NCBI GenBank assembly: GCA_938083085.1
Contig: CALLKX010000065.1
Coordinates: 1 to 61,226, forward strand
Reading direction: 5' to 3'
Source: an uncultured bacterium
Lineage (GTDB): Bacteria > Planctomycetota > UBA1135 > GCA-002686595
DNA length: 61,226 nucleotides
Shown: positions 42,796 through 52,700 of the stretch, in pieces
How positions within the stretch are numbered: the first letter of the stretch is position 1
How the letters are laid out: every line of letters starts with the position of its first letter
Program-made: the position numbers and the translations under genes
Notes under the pieces: generated by a model
The model's database searches: none
What the model was told of the DNA's origin: nothing
Seen by the model: only the letters and a program-made list of their open reading frames with translations

Positions 42796-45404
42796 CGGCG
42801 GACTCGGATGTTCTGGATCTTGAAGACGGTGCCGTCGTGGTCGCAGCGGAGCGCGAGTCCGCCGGGCTCGAAGCCGTCGGCGTGGACCATTTGGTTCACG
42901 AGGACGCCGTTGAGGTACACGGTCACGGTGGTGCCCTGCTCTCCATCCCGGACGTCGACCTCCAGGTCGGCCCAGGTGTCGGCGGCGATGAGCTCACTGC
43001 CCACCTCGGCGCTGGTCTCGCCGGCCCGGACCGAGCCGGTCATGGCGGCGTCGGGGAAAGATGCGTTGACCCGCACCTCGTAGCCCTCGACCCCGTCATC
43101 GCCGTCCGCGGCGCGGACGATCAGGGCGCCGGCGCCGTTGGCGTTGATCTTGACGCGAGCCCGGACGGTGGCGTCGCCGAGGTCCTCCACGGGGGCCCAC
43201 AGCCATCCCAGGGCGCCCTTGCCAATCAGCTCCTCGTTCTCGAGCTCGAAGTTGCAGTCGCCTACGAGCTCCCAGTCGTCCCAGGAGGCGCCGGCGTCCA
43301 GGAACTCCCACTCGCCAGCGTCCGCGGGGCGGTCCAGGGGCTTGACCTGGATGTTGCGGAAGGCGACCGCGCCCTTGGTGCCGACAAAGCGGATGGGGGC
43401 TCGCCCGGTGCCGGCGTTCGGGACCTCAAGGCCCTCGATCACGGTGACGCCGTTGAGCTCCACGCGGTCGAGGAAGCCGGGGCTCTCCTCCGTGGCGGCG
43501 CGGTAATAGATGTCGAGGGGACACCACGCTCCCGCCTCGCCGAAGGCCTTCGCCGTGGGACCCACCGCGACGCCGTTCCCCATGAAGCTGCCGCACAGCT
43601 CGGCGTCGGGGAAGAGGTTGAGGCTGCCGAGATTGCCAAGCTTGACGCCCGAGGTAGAGTCCTCGGGGAGCATGAATTCCACATGGACGTGGGCGTCGCC
43701 GAAGGAGCCACGGGTCACCAGATCGGTGGCGTCGGCGCCGATGTTGACGAGGGCGCCGTTCCCGACGCTCGTCTTGAAGCGCTGGCCGTCCTCGGGGTCA
43801 AGGGACGCGTCCACGAGCTCCCAGCCTGCGGCCTCGAACTGTCCGAGCGCATCACCCCAGGAGAGGCGCAGCACGCCCGCGTCGGTCTCACCCCGGCTCG
43901 GGGGCGGCGGCACGACCTTGGAGACGTAGGCGTTGGTCAAGGCGCCGCTGGGGAGCTGATTGATCGTGTAGGAGACCTCAGGGTGGAGGAGCGGCGCGCC
44001 GCTGCTCGCCTGGATCCCGTCCATGGTGATCCGGACGCATGTGGCCGGGAAGATGTCGAAGGACCGGACGGTGAGGCGGGTGCGGTCCTCGGAGAGCTGG
44101 ACGTCGGTGAGCTCCAGCTCGGTGACGTGCCGCTCGGGCGAGCCGTATTCCCACCAGTAGTCGTAGTCGTAGGAGATCATCTTCACGCGCTCCGCCGTCG
44201 GCGCCCAGTCCGCGTGGACCGGGTGGGTGAAGGCGATCTCGAAGCCGAAGCTCTCCGTCTCCTCGTCGAAGTCGAGCAGGGTCATGCCCGCGAGGTCCAT
44301 GGCCTCGGCGGCGGTGCGGCGCACACGGACGAGGCCGTCGGCCGGCGCGCGACCACCCCAGCCCCGGTTGGTGAGGCCGCAGAAGACCGTGCCGTCGGGC
44401 GCTTGGAGGACCCGGTTGACCGAGCCGATCTCCTGGCGCAGGGGCGCGACCCAGCCCTGGAGCTGACCCTGCACCTCCTCGAAGCCGGCGCGCAGGATCA
44501 TGCCGTTGGTGAGCTCGGCGACCACGAACTGGCCGTCCTCGAGGCCAAAGGCCCCACCCGAGCGGTCCTCGAGCAGGTTGCCCGTGGAGCGCGACCACTG
44601 GTAGGGGATCCAGATCGCAGGCGTCGTGCGCCCGGTGGCGGCCTGCGCGGGCGGGATCTCATCGTGGGCGAGCTTGCCGGTGGAGCGATAGTCCTCGGTC
44701 CAGTTGAGGCTCTTGGGGTGGCCGTAGAAGCCGTCCTTCTGGATGTGATAGATCGGACTCGACGCCACCCAGTCGCCCTGGTTGTCGGTGACGAAGACCC
44801 GGTCCTGGCTGTCCACCGCCACGCCGTTGGGGCTGCGGACGCCGCTGGCCCAGGGGGTGACGGTGCCGTCGGGGGAGACCCGCAGGACCCAGCCCCGGTA
44901 GGGCGCGGTGGAGCGGCCGTGCCACCACTCGGGGTCACCGAAGCTGACGTTGAGCCCCATCCACCAGTTGCCCTCGCTATCCCGGGGGAGGCCGAAGGCG
45001 AACTCGTGGTAGTGGCCCGACACGCCCCAGTCGCTGGCGACGGTCTCGATCACGTCGCAGCGGCCGTCCCCGTCGGTGTCCAGGAGCTTCGAGATCTCGC
45101 CGCGCTGGATGACGTGGATCTCGTCGTTCTTGACGTTGAGGCCGAGGCCCTCCCAGAGGCCCTCGTGAAACAGGGTGACCTTCGCGTTCTCGAAGTCCGT
45201 GCCGAGGGCATCCTCGACGATCCAGACCTGACCGCGGCGGGTGCTGACGACGAGCCGTCCGTCGGAGAGGAAGTCCATACCGCCGACCTCGAGGACGCAG
45301 CCGTCCGGGGTCTTGAGGTACTCGAGGGTGTAGGCGTCGGCCTCGCTGGCGGCGAAGACGGGGTCCTGGGCGAAGAGGGCGCTGCAGATGGCGAGTGTGA
45401 TCAT
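42792..45404 (-). CDS. Secreted propeller (sorbosone dehydrogenase-like) plus DUF1080 domains
   Basis: The 870-residue product from the ATG at 45404 has a signal peptide (about 1-18) and an N-terminal six-bladed propeller of the PQQ/sorbosone dehydrogenase type (about 20-400; GGMDFLSDGRLVVST, SGHYHEFAFGLPRDSEGN, NGVAVDSQDRVFVTDNQGDW, LTNRGWGG). An intermediate beta domain (about 420-520) and a DUF1080 domain follow (about 535-700), and then a second jelly-roll (about 720-870) ending FKIQNIRVRR. Fusion of a dehydrogenase propeller with a DUF1080 hydrolase suggests oxidation and hydrolysis of the same sugar. It starts 4 bp after the cytochrome c gene stop; its TGA overlaps the metallophosphoesterase start. 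Confidence 0.9.
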   Translation of the reverse strand: MITLAICSALFAQDPVFAASEADAYTLEYLKTPDGCVLEVGGMDFLSDGRLVVSTRRGQVWIVEDALGTDFENAKVTLFHEGLWEGLGLNVKNDEIHVIQRGEISKLLDTDGDGRCDVIETVASDWGVSGHYHEFAFGLPRDSEGNWWMGLNVSFGDPEWWHGRSTAPYRGWVLRVSPDGTVTPWASGVRSPNGVAVDSQDRVFVTDNQGDWVASSPIYHIQKDGFYGHPKSLNWTEDYRSTGKLAHDEIPPAQAATGRTTPAIWIPYQWSRSTGNLLEDRSGGAFGLEDGQFVVAELTNGMILRAGFEEVQGQLQGWVAPLRQEIGSVNRVLQAPDGTVFCGLTNRGWGGRAPADGLVRVRRTAAEAMDLAGMTLLDFDEETESFGFEIAFTHPVHADWAPTAERVKMISYDYDYWWEYGSPERHVTELELTDVQLSEDRTRLTVRSFDIFPATCVRITMDGIQASSGAPLLHPEVSYTINQLPSGALTNAYVSKVVPPPPSRGETDAGVLRLSWGDALGQFEAAGWELVDASLDPEDGQRFKTSVGNGALVNIGADATDLVTRGSFGDAHVHVEFMLPEDSTSGVKLGNLGSLNLFPDAELCGSFMGNGVAVGPTAKAFGEAGAWCPLDIYYRAATEESPGFLDRVELNGVTVIEGLEVPNAGTGRAPIRFVGTKGAVAFRNIQVKPLDRPADAGEWEFLDAGASWDDWELVGDCNFELENEELIGKGALGWLWAPVEDLGDATVRARVKINANGAGALIVRAADGDDGVEGYEVRVNASFPDAAMTGSVRAGETSAEVGSELIAADTWADLEVDVRDGEQGTTVTVYLNGVLVNQMVHADGFEPGGLALRCDHDGTVFKIQNIRVRR

Positions 45405-45408
45405 CGGG

Positions 45409-46482
45409 TCAGTCCTTCTTCCGAAGCGAGGCGTCAAAGGCGGCGGCGAGCGAGGGGGTCCAGGCCGGAGCGTGGAGGTAGATGCGCATGTTCGGGGCGT
45501 CGTCGAGGACACACGCGACCAGGCCGTCGGAGGTGGTTGTGACGTCGACGGAGTCGTTGGCTCGACTCTCTCTTCCGGGCAGCTCGCGGAGCTTGACCGC
45601 GCGGCTCTCGCCGCTGCCGAGGATCGCGCGCATGGGGACCGGGATGTCGTTCACCATCAGGAAGGACAGGAACTCCTGGCCGCCGCCAACGCGGGTGCCT
45701 CCCTCGTCGAGGAGGTCGAAGTGAAGCCAGACGTCATCTCCCTTGATCTCCGTGCGCCTCACTTTCCGGCGGAGGCCCTGGCCGGACTCTGCGTCCACGA
45801 ATTCGGTGAAGTCGCGGGACGCGCGGCTGGCCTTCCAGGTGAGGGTGCCCAGGGGCTGCAGCTCCGAGCCCCCGCGGCCGCCCCAGTCACGCCGATCGAG
45901 GAACTCGCCCTGGCGCACGGTGAGGAGGCGGCTGTCCTCGGCGCGGAACTGGAAGGTGGTGCCGCTGGGGAACCCGACGATGAGGCTCCGGGGCTCGCGG
46001 AAGGCGCCCTGCTCGTAGGCGGGCATCATGCCCTTCACGACGACGGGGCGATCTTCGACCACCAGGACGCTCTCGCCTGGCTGCACGATGGTGCCCGGCG
46101 GACCGAGGCTGATCACGTAGTCGGCGACGGCGTTGATCTCATCGGTGCCAAGGGTGGCGCCGAAGGCGGGCATCGGCGTGCCGGGGATCCCGTGGATCAC
46201 GGAGCGCCGGACGGCCTTCTGGGTGTTGCCGTAGGAGTAGCCGCCGAGGAGGAAGCTTCGGGCCGGACGCTCCAGCTCCTCGTTGCCCTTGCCGTCGCCG
46301 GACTCCCCGTGGCAGCTCGCACAGTGCTCCATGTAGAGGGCCTTGTCGTCCAGCGTCAGCGCCGTTTCCGGGGTGGAAGGGGCTTGATCTCTGGCGGGGA
46401 GCTCGCCGGCACCCTTCGGCTGGGCGAGGGCCACAAGGGTCGCGGCCGCACTTGCAGCCAGGAGGAGTCTCTTCAACGTCAT
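45409..46482 (-). CDS. Secreted cytochrome c domain protein
   Basis: The 357-residue product from the ATG at 46482 has a signal peptide (about 1-20), then a mono-heme cytochrome c domain (about 42-135) with LYMEHCASCHGESGDGKG (heme CXXCH) and a Met-containing PGTPMPAFG as the likely axial ligand. The rest (about 140-357) resembles the middle segments of planctomycete c-type cytochrome proteins that take part in carbohydrate oxidation. It is the first gene of the operon with the propeller-DUF1080 and metallophosphoesterase genes, and it probably accepts electrons from the propeller dehydrogenase. It diverges from a TPR gene. Confidence 0.9.
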   Translation of the reverse strand: MTLKRLLLAASAAATLVALAQPKGAGELPARDQAPSTPETALTLDDKALYMEHCASCHGESGDGKGNEELERPARSFLLGGYSYGNTQKAVRRSVIHGIPGTPMPAFGATLGTDEINAVADYVISLGPPGTIVQPGESVLVVEDRPVVVKGMMPAYEQGAFREPRSLIVGFPSGTTFQFRAEDSRLLTVRQGEFLDRRDWGGRGGSELQPLGTLTWKASRASRDFTEFVDAESGQGLRRKVRRTEIKGDDVWLHFDLLDEGGTRVGGGQEFLSFLMVNDIPVPMRAILGSGESRAVKLRELPGRESRANDSVDVTTTSDGLVACVLDDAPNMRIYLHAPAWTPSLAAAFDASLRKKD

Positions 46483-46668
46483 CGGTAGCAATGGAGGATG
46501 GGGAGAGGGCATCCGGGCGCCCCTGGGCACGCCAAGGGTAGAGGGTTTTTTGAATCTCGCTGCCGGTCATCAGGGGACGATTTGCCGGCGAGGCGGCGTC
46601 CCTGGACGCGCCAGGTGGCGCTGGTTCCGAATGCCTCAAGCTCCCGGCTGATCTGGTCGAGAGAGCCG

Positions 46669-47079
46669 ATGTCCCGCGAGGATCCCTCGCGCGGTGACGC
46701 GGCCTGTCCCACTGCCATGAGCCCGCGACCCCACCAACACGCCCGCCAGTCTGCCAGCGCCACCCCTTCGGGGGCGGCGCGACTGGACCTCTGCCCCGCG
46801 CCGTCGGCGCGAGACCTGATCCTGCCCCTGCGCCGAGCGGTGGAGCTTCACCTTCGGGGTGAGTACACCCAGGCTGAGGCGCGGCTCAGGGCGACCCTCG
46901 AGATGGCGCCCAGGCTCCCCCAGGCACACCACCACCTGGCCGTCGTTCTCGCGGCCCAGGGGCGGACGGTGGAGGCCATCCGGCACCTCGAGGAGGCCAT
47001 TGATCTCGACCCGAACCTGCCTGGCGCTGCGGAGCGGCTCTCGGGCTACCGGGCCGATGCCAGGGCGCGGCGCGCCTGA
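46669..47079 (+). CDS. Small TPR protein
   Basis: The 136-residue product from the ATG at 46669 has two clear tetratricopeptide units in its C-terminal half: AVELHLRGEYTQAEARLRATLEMAP and AVVLAAQGRTVEAIRHLEEAIDLDP. The first 60 residues are rich in Ser, Pro and Ala and probably disordered. A GAGAGAG ribosome-binding-site-like stretch lies before the start. TPRs bind partner proteins; the partner is unknown. It precedes the exonuclease gene by 69 bp on the same strand. Confidence 0.7.
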   Translation: MSREDPSRGDAACPTAMSPRPHQHARQSASATPSGAARLDLCPAPSARDLILPLRRAVELHLRGEYTQAEARLRATLEMAPRLPQAHHHLAVVLAAQGRTVEAIRHLEEAIDLDPNLPGAAERLSGYRADARARRA

Positions 47080-47148
47080 CCCGCCTCCAGGGGCCCCTGC
47101 GGGTCATGGCCGGGCCATCCTCCGCGGCGCTGTTACCCTCGTCGGGCC

Positions 47149-48063
47149 ATGCCGAACGATGCCCCCGCAGGCGCGGCGCCCCGTCGCCTGCACCTGGTCG
47201 ACGCCAGCCCTTACATCTTCCGCGCCTTCTTCTCGTTGCCCTCGTCCATGACGGACCCCGAGGGGCGCCCGATCAACGCGGTCCGCGGCTTCGTGGACAT
47301 GCTGACGAGGTTCATCCGCGAGGAGCGCCCCGAGCTCCTGCTGGTGGCCTTCGATGGCAGCCTGACCACCAGCTTTCGGAACGAGGTCTACCCGGAGTAC
47401 AAGGCCAACCGTGACCTCCCTGACGCGGACCTGGTCGCGCAGCTGGACCGCTGCCAACAGGTGGCGGCGGCGATGGGGGCGTTCTGCTGCATCGACGACC
47501 GCTACGAGGCGGACGACCTCGTGGCGACAGCGAAGGCGCGCTTCGAGGCCTCGGTGGACGAGACGGTCGTCGTCACCGCGGACAAGGACCTCGCGCAGCT
47601 GGTGGACGAGCGCAGCTGGTTCCTGGACTTCGCGCGCGGGACCCGGCTGGGGCCTGCGGAGGTCATCGAGCGGTTCGGGGTCCGGCCGGAGCAGATCCGC
47701 GACCTGCTCGGTCTCGCGGGGGACAGCGTTGACAACATCCCAGGCGTGCGGGGTGTGGGACCCAAGACGGCCGTGGCGCTGCTCGATGAGTTCGCCGACC
47801 TCGAGGAGCTCTACGGGGACCTCGAGCGCGTGGCCACCCTCTCCATCCGCGGGGCCAAGACCCTGGGCAAGAAGCTCGCGGAGCACCGGGACGCGGCCTT
47901 CTTGTCCCGGGACCTCGCGACCTGCGCCGTGGACGCGCCGCTGGACGCGACCCTGGATGACCTCGCGTACGTGGGGGCCGACCCGGGTATCCTCGGCCCC
48001 TTGCTCCAAGGCTTCGGACTCTCCGGCCGCCTCGACGCGGTCCCTCACCGGACGACCCCATGA
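47149..48063 (+). CDS. Stand-alone 5'-3' exonuclease (DNA polymerase I N-terminal type)
   Basis: The 304-residue product resembles the 5'-3' exonuclease domain of DNA polymerase I and the flap nucleases. Visible features are HLVDASPYIFRAFF, LLVAFDGSLTTSFRNEVYPEYKANR with the metal-binding Asp, YEADDLVATAK, VVVTADKDLAQLV and LLGLAGDSVDNIPGVRGVGPKTA (H3TH DNA-binding motif). It lacks the proofreading and polymerase parts, so it acts as a separate flap nuclease for Okazaki fragment or repair processing, like ExoIX. Its stop overlaps the start of the M1 peptidase gene (ATGA). The N-terminal 10 residues are low complexity. Confidence 0.93.
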   Translation: MPNDAPAGAAPRRLHLVDASPYIFRAFFSLPSSMTDPEGRPINAVRGFVDMLTRFIREERPELLLVAFDGSLTTSFRNEVYPEYKANRDLPDADLVAQLDRCQQVAAAMGAFCCIDDRYEADDLVATAKARFEASVDETVVVTADKDLAQLVDERSWFLDFARGTRLGPAEVIERFGVRPEQIRDLLGLAGDSVDNIPGVRGVGPKTAVALLDEFADLEELYGDLERVATLSIRGAKTLGKKLAEHRDAAFLSRDLATCAVDAPLDATLDDLAYVGADPGILGPLLQGFGLSGRLDAVPHRTTP

Positions 48064-49712
48064 TCGCACTGCTGCTCGCCGCCGCCCTCTCGCCCCAGGA
48101 TGCAACCCCGAACACGTCCGGTGGTGAGCTCATGGAGGAGCAGGCTGCCTTCGACGTCCTGCACTACGGACTGGAGCTCGAGGTGGACCCCGAGTCGAAG
48201 TCGATCCTCGGGTCACTCACCATGACGGCGCGGCTGGTGGAGGCGACGCGTGAGATCGTGCTCCAGCTCGACCCGAGCCTCCAGGTCTCGCGGGTTCTTG
48301 GAGGCCGGATTCAGGAGGGCGAGGGCGAGCTCCTGCCCCTGGGCTTCCAGCGGACGGGTGGAGACATCTGGATCGGGTCCTCGGCGTTCACCGACGTGGA
48401 GGGAGAAGAGTTCAAGGTCGTGGTGGAGTACGGCGGGGTGCCCCACGAGGCGGAGCGCCCGCCCTGGGAGGGCGGCTTCACCTGGTCGGAGGCCGACGGA
48501 CAGCCGTGGATCGCCACCAGCTGCCAGGGAGAGGGCGCGGACCTTTGGTGGCCCTGCAAGGACCACCCCTCGGACAAGCCGGACTCCATGGACCTCATCT
48601 TCACGGTCCCCGAGGGACTCGTGGTCGCGACGAACGGCCGCCGCATCGGGAGCTCGACCCTCGACGGTAAGACGACGTCGCAGTGGCGCGTCTCGACGCC
48701 CATCGCCAACTACACCGTGGCCTTCAACGCGGCGCCCTACGTGGAGCTGGTGAGCTCTCTTGAGAGCGTCGCGGGGGACACCTTCCCGGTCATCTTCTGG
48801 GTGTTGCCGGAGAACAAGGAGAAGGGCGAGGCCTTCATGGCGGAGATCCTCGAGCACCTTCGCTTCTTCGAGCGCGTCTGCGGGCCGTACCCGTTCCGCG
48901 GGGACAAGTACGGGGTCGTGGAGACCCCGCACCTGGGGATGGAGCACCAGTCGATCATCGCCTACGGCAACAAGTACCGCGGCGACCCGAACTTCGACTA
49001 CGACTGGCTGCACCACCATGAGCTGGCGCACGAGTGGTGGGCGAACCTCGTGACCGCGCGGGACTGGGCGGACTTCTGGATCCACGAGGGGATCGGCACC
49101 TACATGCAGCCGCTCTACCTGGAGGAGCGCTTCGGCCGCGAGGCGTACCAGAAGAAGATGAAGATCGACCTGCTGCGCGTCATGAACAACGCGCCCGTGG
49201 CGCCCGCGCCGCCGCGCACCAGCGACTCGATCTACTTCTCCAAGACCGGCAGCGACGCCCCCGGCGGCGACATCTACTTCAAGGGCTCCTGGGTCTGTCA
49301 CTCACTGCGCTGGCTCCTCGGCGACGAGACCTTCTTCAAGGTGCTGCGGCGCTGGGCTTACCCGGACCCCGAGCTCGAGAAGACCACCGACGGTTCGGCG
49401 GTTCGCTTCAGCGATACGGACGAGCTGCTCGCCATCGCCGAGGAGGTCTCCGGGCGCAAGCTCGGGTGGTTCTTCGAGGTCTACCTGCGGCGCGGCCCCC
49501 TGCCAGTCCTCGTGGTGGAGCGTGACGGAGGGACGCTGAGCCTGCGCTGGGAGGCGCCGGACGCGCTGCCCTTCCCCATGCCGGTGGAGGTCATGGTCGG
49601 CGGCGAGGCGCGCCGCGTCCCCATGGAGGGTGGCCAGGCGACCCTGGAGGTGGGGGAGGCTGAGGTCGAGGTGGACCCGGAGCTCCGCGTGCTGCGGGAC
49701 CTACGCCGCTAG
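48060..49712 (+). CDS. Secreted M1 family metallopeptidase
   Basis: The 550-residue product has a short hydrophobic N-terminus (MIALLLAAALSPQ) likely to be a signal peptide, then the N-terminal beta domain and the gluzincin domain of aminopeptidase N-like enzymes. The zinc site is HHELAHEWWANLV with HExxH and a downstream Glu in FWIHEGIGTYMQ. The GxMEN exopeptidase motif appears altered to LGMEHQSI, so Asn is His and aminopeptidase activity may be reduced or changed. The start overlaps the exonuclease stop, which is odd for functionally unrelated genes. Confidence 0.92.
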   Translation: MIALLLAAALSPQDATPNTSGGELMEEQAAFDVLHYGLELEVDPESKSILGSLTMTARLVEATREIVLQLDPSLQVSRVLGGRIQEGEGELLPLGFQRTGGDIWIGSSAFTDVEGEEFKVVVEYGGVPHEAERPPWEGGFTWSEADGQPWIATSCQGEGADLWWPCKDHPSDKPDSMDLIFTVPEGLVVATNGRRIGSSTLDGKTTSQWRVSTPIANYTVAFNAAPYVELVSSLESVAGDTFPVIFWVLPENKEKGEAFMAEILEHLRFFERVCGPYPFRGDKYGVVETPHLGMEHQSIIAYGNKYRGDPNFDYDWLHHHELAHEWWANLVTARDWADFWIHEGIGTYMQPLYLEERFGREAYQKKMKIDLLRVMNNAPVAPAPPRTSDSIYFSKTGSDAPGGDIYFKGSWVCHSLRWLLGDETFFKVLRRWAYPDPELEKTTDGSAVRFSDTDELLAIAEEVSGRKLGWFFEVYLRRGPLPVLVVERDGGTLSLRWEAPDALPFPMPVEVMVGGEARRVPMEGGQATLEVGEAEVEVDPELRVLRDLRR

Positions 49713-49734
49713 GTTCGCTCCGCGGCGAGGCCTC

Positions 49735-49764
49735 CCGGCGGCGGAGCTACCGGCGGCGGAGCTA
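49735..49764. repeat. 15-bp tandem repeat across the kinase stop codon
   Basis: Two exact copies of CCGGCGGCGGAGCTA abut at 49735-49749 and 49750-49764. The second copy contains the TAG stop of the kinase gene (complement of 49762-49764). It is the same relation to a stop codon as the 12-bp array at the end of tal. Confidence 0.8.
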
Positions 49765-52700
49765 GTCGTCGCTCTGCTGCCACCAGTCGAGCAGCTGCGG
49801 TGACACCAGCGGCCAGGCCCTCCCAACGGCCAGCGAGGCTCGCCAGCCGCCGTCGAGTCTGAGCCACCGCTCGACGTCCACCGCAAAGCTCGCGGCGTCG
49901 GTTGCGTTCGCCTCCGCCGGGGGGGCGGCGCCTGAGATCGAGACGGCGAGGCGAGCGCCGAGCGCTCGCGCGAGGCTCCCGCTCGAGGCGCCGCTGGCCC
50001 CGTGGAGGTACGGGTCCACCAGCCATCCGCGGCGGAACAGTCCCGGGTTCTCCACCAGCAGGTCGAGGGCCAGCATTGCGCTGACACCGCTCCCGGCGAT
50101 CCAGACGGCCCGGCGGTCGACGTCGCCCCTCTCGAGCGCCTCGCTCACGGCATCGAGCACCGGCTGGCCGAAGGCTCGCGGCTTCGCCCAGAGCTCCCGG
50201 GGGTCGGTGGCCCAGGCGGCGCCGTCGGCGGCGGTGGCGCCCACGAGGAAGGGGGCGGCGGGCACGAGGAGCGTGGCGCCGAGTTGGTCGGCCAGGTCCC
50301 TCCAGGGGCCGGCCGCAGCGACGTCGAGGGCGCGCTCGCCGCGGTCGTGGATCACGACCAGGAGCGGCGGCGGCTGCTGGTCGAGCGCCTCGGAAGACGC
50401 GCGGCCGTGACGCGAGGTGTGACCCTGGGCCTCGGACCATTGCATCCCCAGGCGGGCCAGCACCTCCTGGCCCGCCGCCGAAGCGCGCACCCCGGCCAGG
50501 TCCTCGTCACTCTCGATGGACTGGCGGCGCGCCTCCGTGCAGGCGAACCCCGCCCGCCGCGCTCGGTCGAGCCACGCGACGGCCGCTTCGAGGTTGCCTT
50601 CCCGCGACTCGACACACGCGAGGTTGTAGGCGGCGACGGCCATGAACGGGGCCATCTCGAGAGCCTCCACGAAGCGCCTCCGCGCGGCGTCGAGGCGGCC
50701 TGCCTGGAGGGCGGTCACGCCGTCGTCGAAGGCGGCGCCGTAGGTGGCCGCCCAGGAGGGCTCGCGCATGAAGGGGAGGCCGGTCGAAGCGGACGAGCCA
50801 AGGGATCCGCCGTCGAGGCCGCGCAGTCGCGCTGCTCTCGCGCGATGCTCTCGAGCTTCAGCCTCACTTCCCGGGCCAGCCGGCTCGAGGGCATTGGCGA
50901 GCCCGTCATGGACGACGGCCAGCCGGGCTCCATCGGGGGCCCAGGCTCGCTGGAGGAGCTCGAGGGATCGCCGGTACGCGTCCTCGGCCCCCGGGAGGTC
51001 CGACGACTCCAGCTCACGGCGTCCGATGCCCTCCCATACACGGGCGATATCGCCGCTCAGCGCCTCAGCTGCTGGGTCAAGGCGAAGCTGCTCCAGGCTG
51101 GCCCGGGCGGCCTCGATCTCTCCGAGCGCCAGGCTCGACGAGGCGATGGTGATCTGGATTTCCTGCCCGACCTCCATGGTGAGGCTCGATCGATTGACCT
51201 CGGAGAGCGCGCGGCTCGCGAGGTCACGGGCGATGCCAGGCCGATCCTCGGCGAGGTGGACGCGCGCGAGGTCCGCGAGGACCCTCGCCCGCTCCCCGCT
51301 GGCCTCGACACCCTCGCGGAGCCAGATGCCGAGGGCCCGGTCGAGGAGCGGACGAGCATCCGCCGGGCGGCCCAGCTCGAGGTACGCTCGCCCGCTCCCG
51401 TGGAGGAGCGCAGCCTTCACGCGAGGCTCGTCGCTCAGCTCGCCGCTGAGTCGGTTCACGCCACGGTCGAGGAGCTTGCGGGAGAAATTGTCCGCGTCGG
51501 CAGACTCTGTGGACGAGTCAAAGTGGCGGACGAAGTGATCCACCACCATGCCGTTACGGCGCGCCTCGTCCCGGACGAGGTCCCGCTCGGCACGGATCTT
51601 CGAGTTGGCGATGAGCAGCCCGATCGGCGCCCCGAGGAGCAAGAGCGCGCCGAGGGCCGTGGAGGCCGCGCGCCACGGGCGCCTCCGGGCCCAGCGGACA
51701 AGGCGCGCCGGGGGGGACGGCGGCTTGGCCAGGAGGGGCCTGAACTGGAGCAACCTGCCGAGGTCGTCGGAGAACTCCTGCATGCTGCCGTAGCGGAGCG
51801 CTGGACTCTTCTCGAGGGCCTTGGCGCACAGGAGTTCAAGCGAGGCCGGGAGGTGCGGCGCGACGCGCCCGAGGGGCTCCGGCTCGCGTGTGGTGATCGA
51901 GCTGAGGACCTCAACCGGGGTTCGTCCAGCGAACGGGCGCTCGAGGGCTGCGCACTCGTAGAGGGTCACGCCCAGGGAGAACACGTCGGCGCGCCCGTCG
52001 ACCCCGCCGCGCACATTCTCGATCTGCTCGGGTGCCACGTAGTAGGGCGTGCCCGCGAACTCGCCGGAGAGCGTCAGCGTGGGCATGTCCTCAAGGTGGG
52101 CGAGCCCGAAGTCCACGATCTGCACCCCGCCCGCTCGGCTGAGGAGGATGTTGCTGGGCTTGACGTCGCGGTGGACGACCCCCGCGGCGTGGGCCTCGAT
52201 GAGTGCTTGCGCGACCTGTTGAACGATGTTCCCGATCGCCCCGAACCACGTGGCGCCGAAGGCCTCTGACGGCGCCCCCGGGACGGCGGCTGCGAGGTCG
52301 CTGCCTGTGAGCTCGGTGGGCGGCACGGCGGAGGATCGAACGGCCTCGAGGACGCGGTCGAGACCGACCCCATCGACAAACTCCATCGCGAACCACGCCC
52401 GCCCCTTGTGCTCTCCGATCTCGATGATCGGGACAATCGAGGGGTGGCTGAGGTCGGCGACGGCGCGCACCTCGCGCGCAAACCGCTCCGCGGCGCGCTG
52501 GGTCTGCTTTCCGTGGCTGGGGGAGAGGGCCGCCTGGGGGACAGGGCCTAGCTTGATGGCCGCCTGCTCGCCCGTCTCCGCGTGCTCGCCGAGGAGGACC
52601 TCACCCATGCCACCGCTGCCCAGGCTGCGCACCACTCGATAGGGGCCGACGGATTCCCCCCAGTCGGATGCGGGCAATTCAAGGAGGCCTAGCCTGGAGA

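Noticed and set aside
49762..49764. A programmed readthrough at the repeat-embedded stop of the kinase gene
   Set aside because: The next unit of the repeat gives another in-frame-like stop nearby and there is no downstream domain to be reached.
50002..52269. A 755-codon plus-strand frame opposite the kinase gene
   Set aside because: Antisense shadow of a clear kinase-TPR protein.
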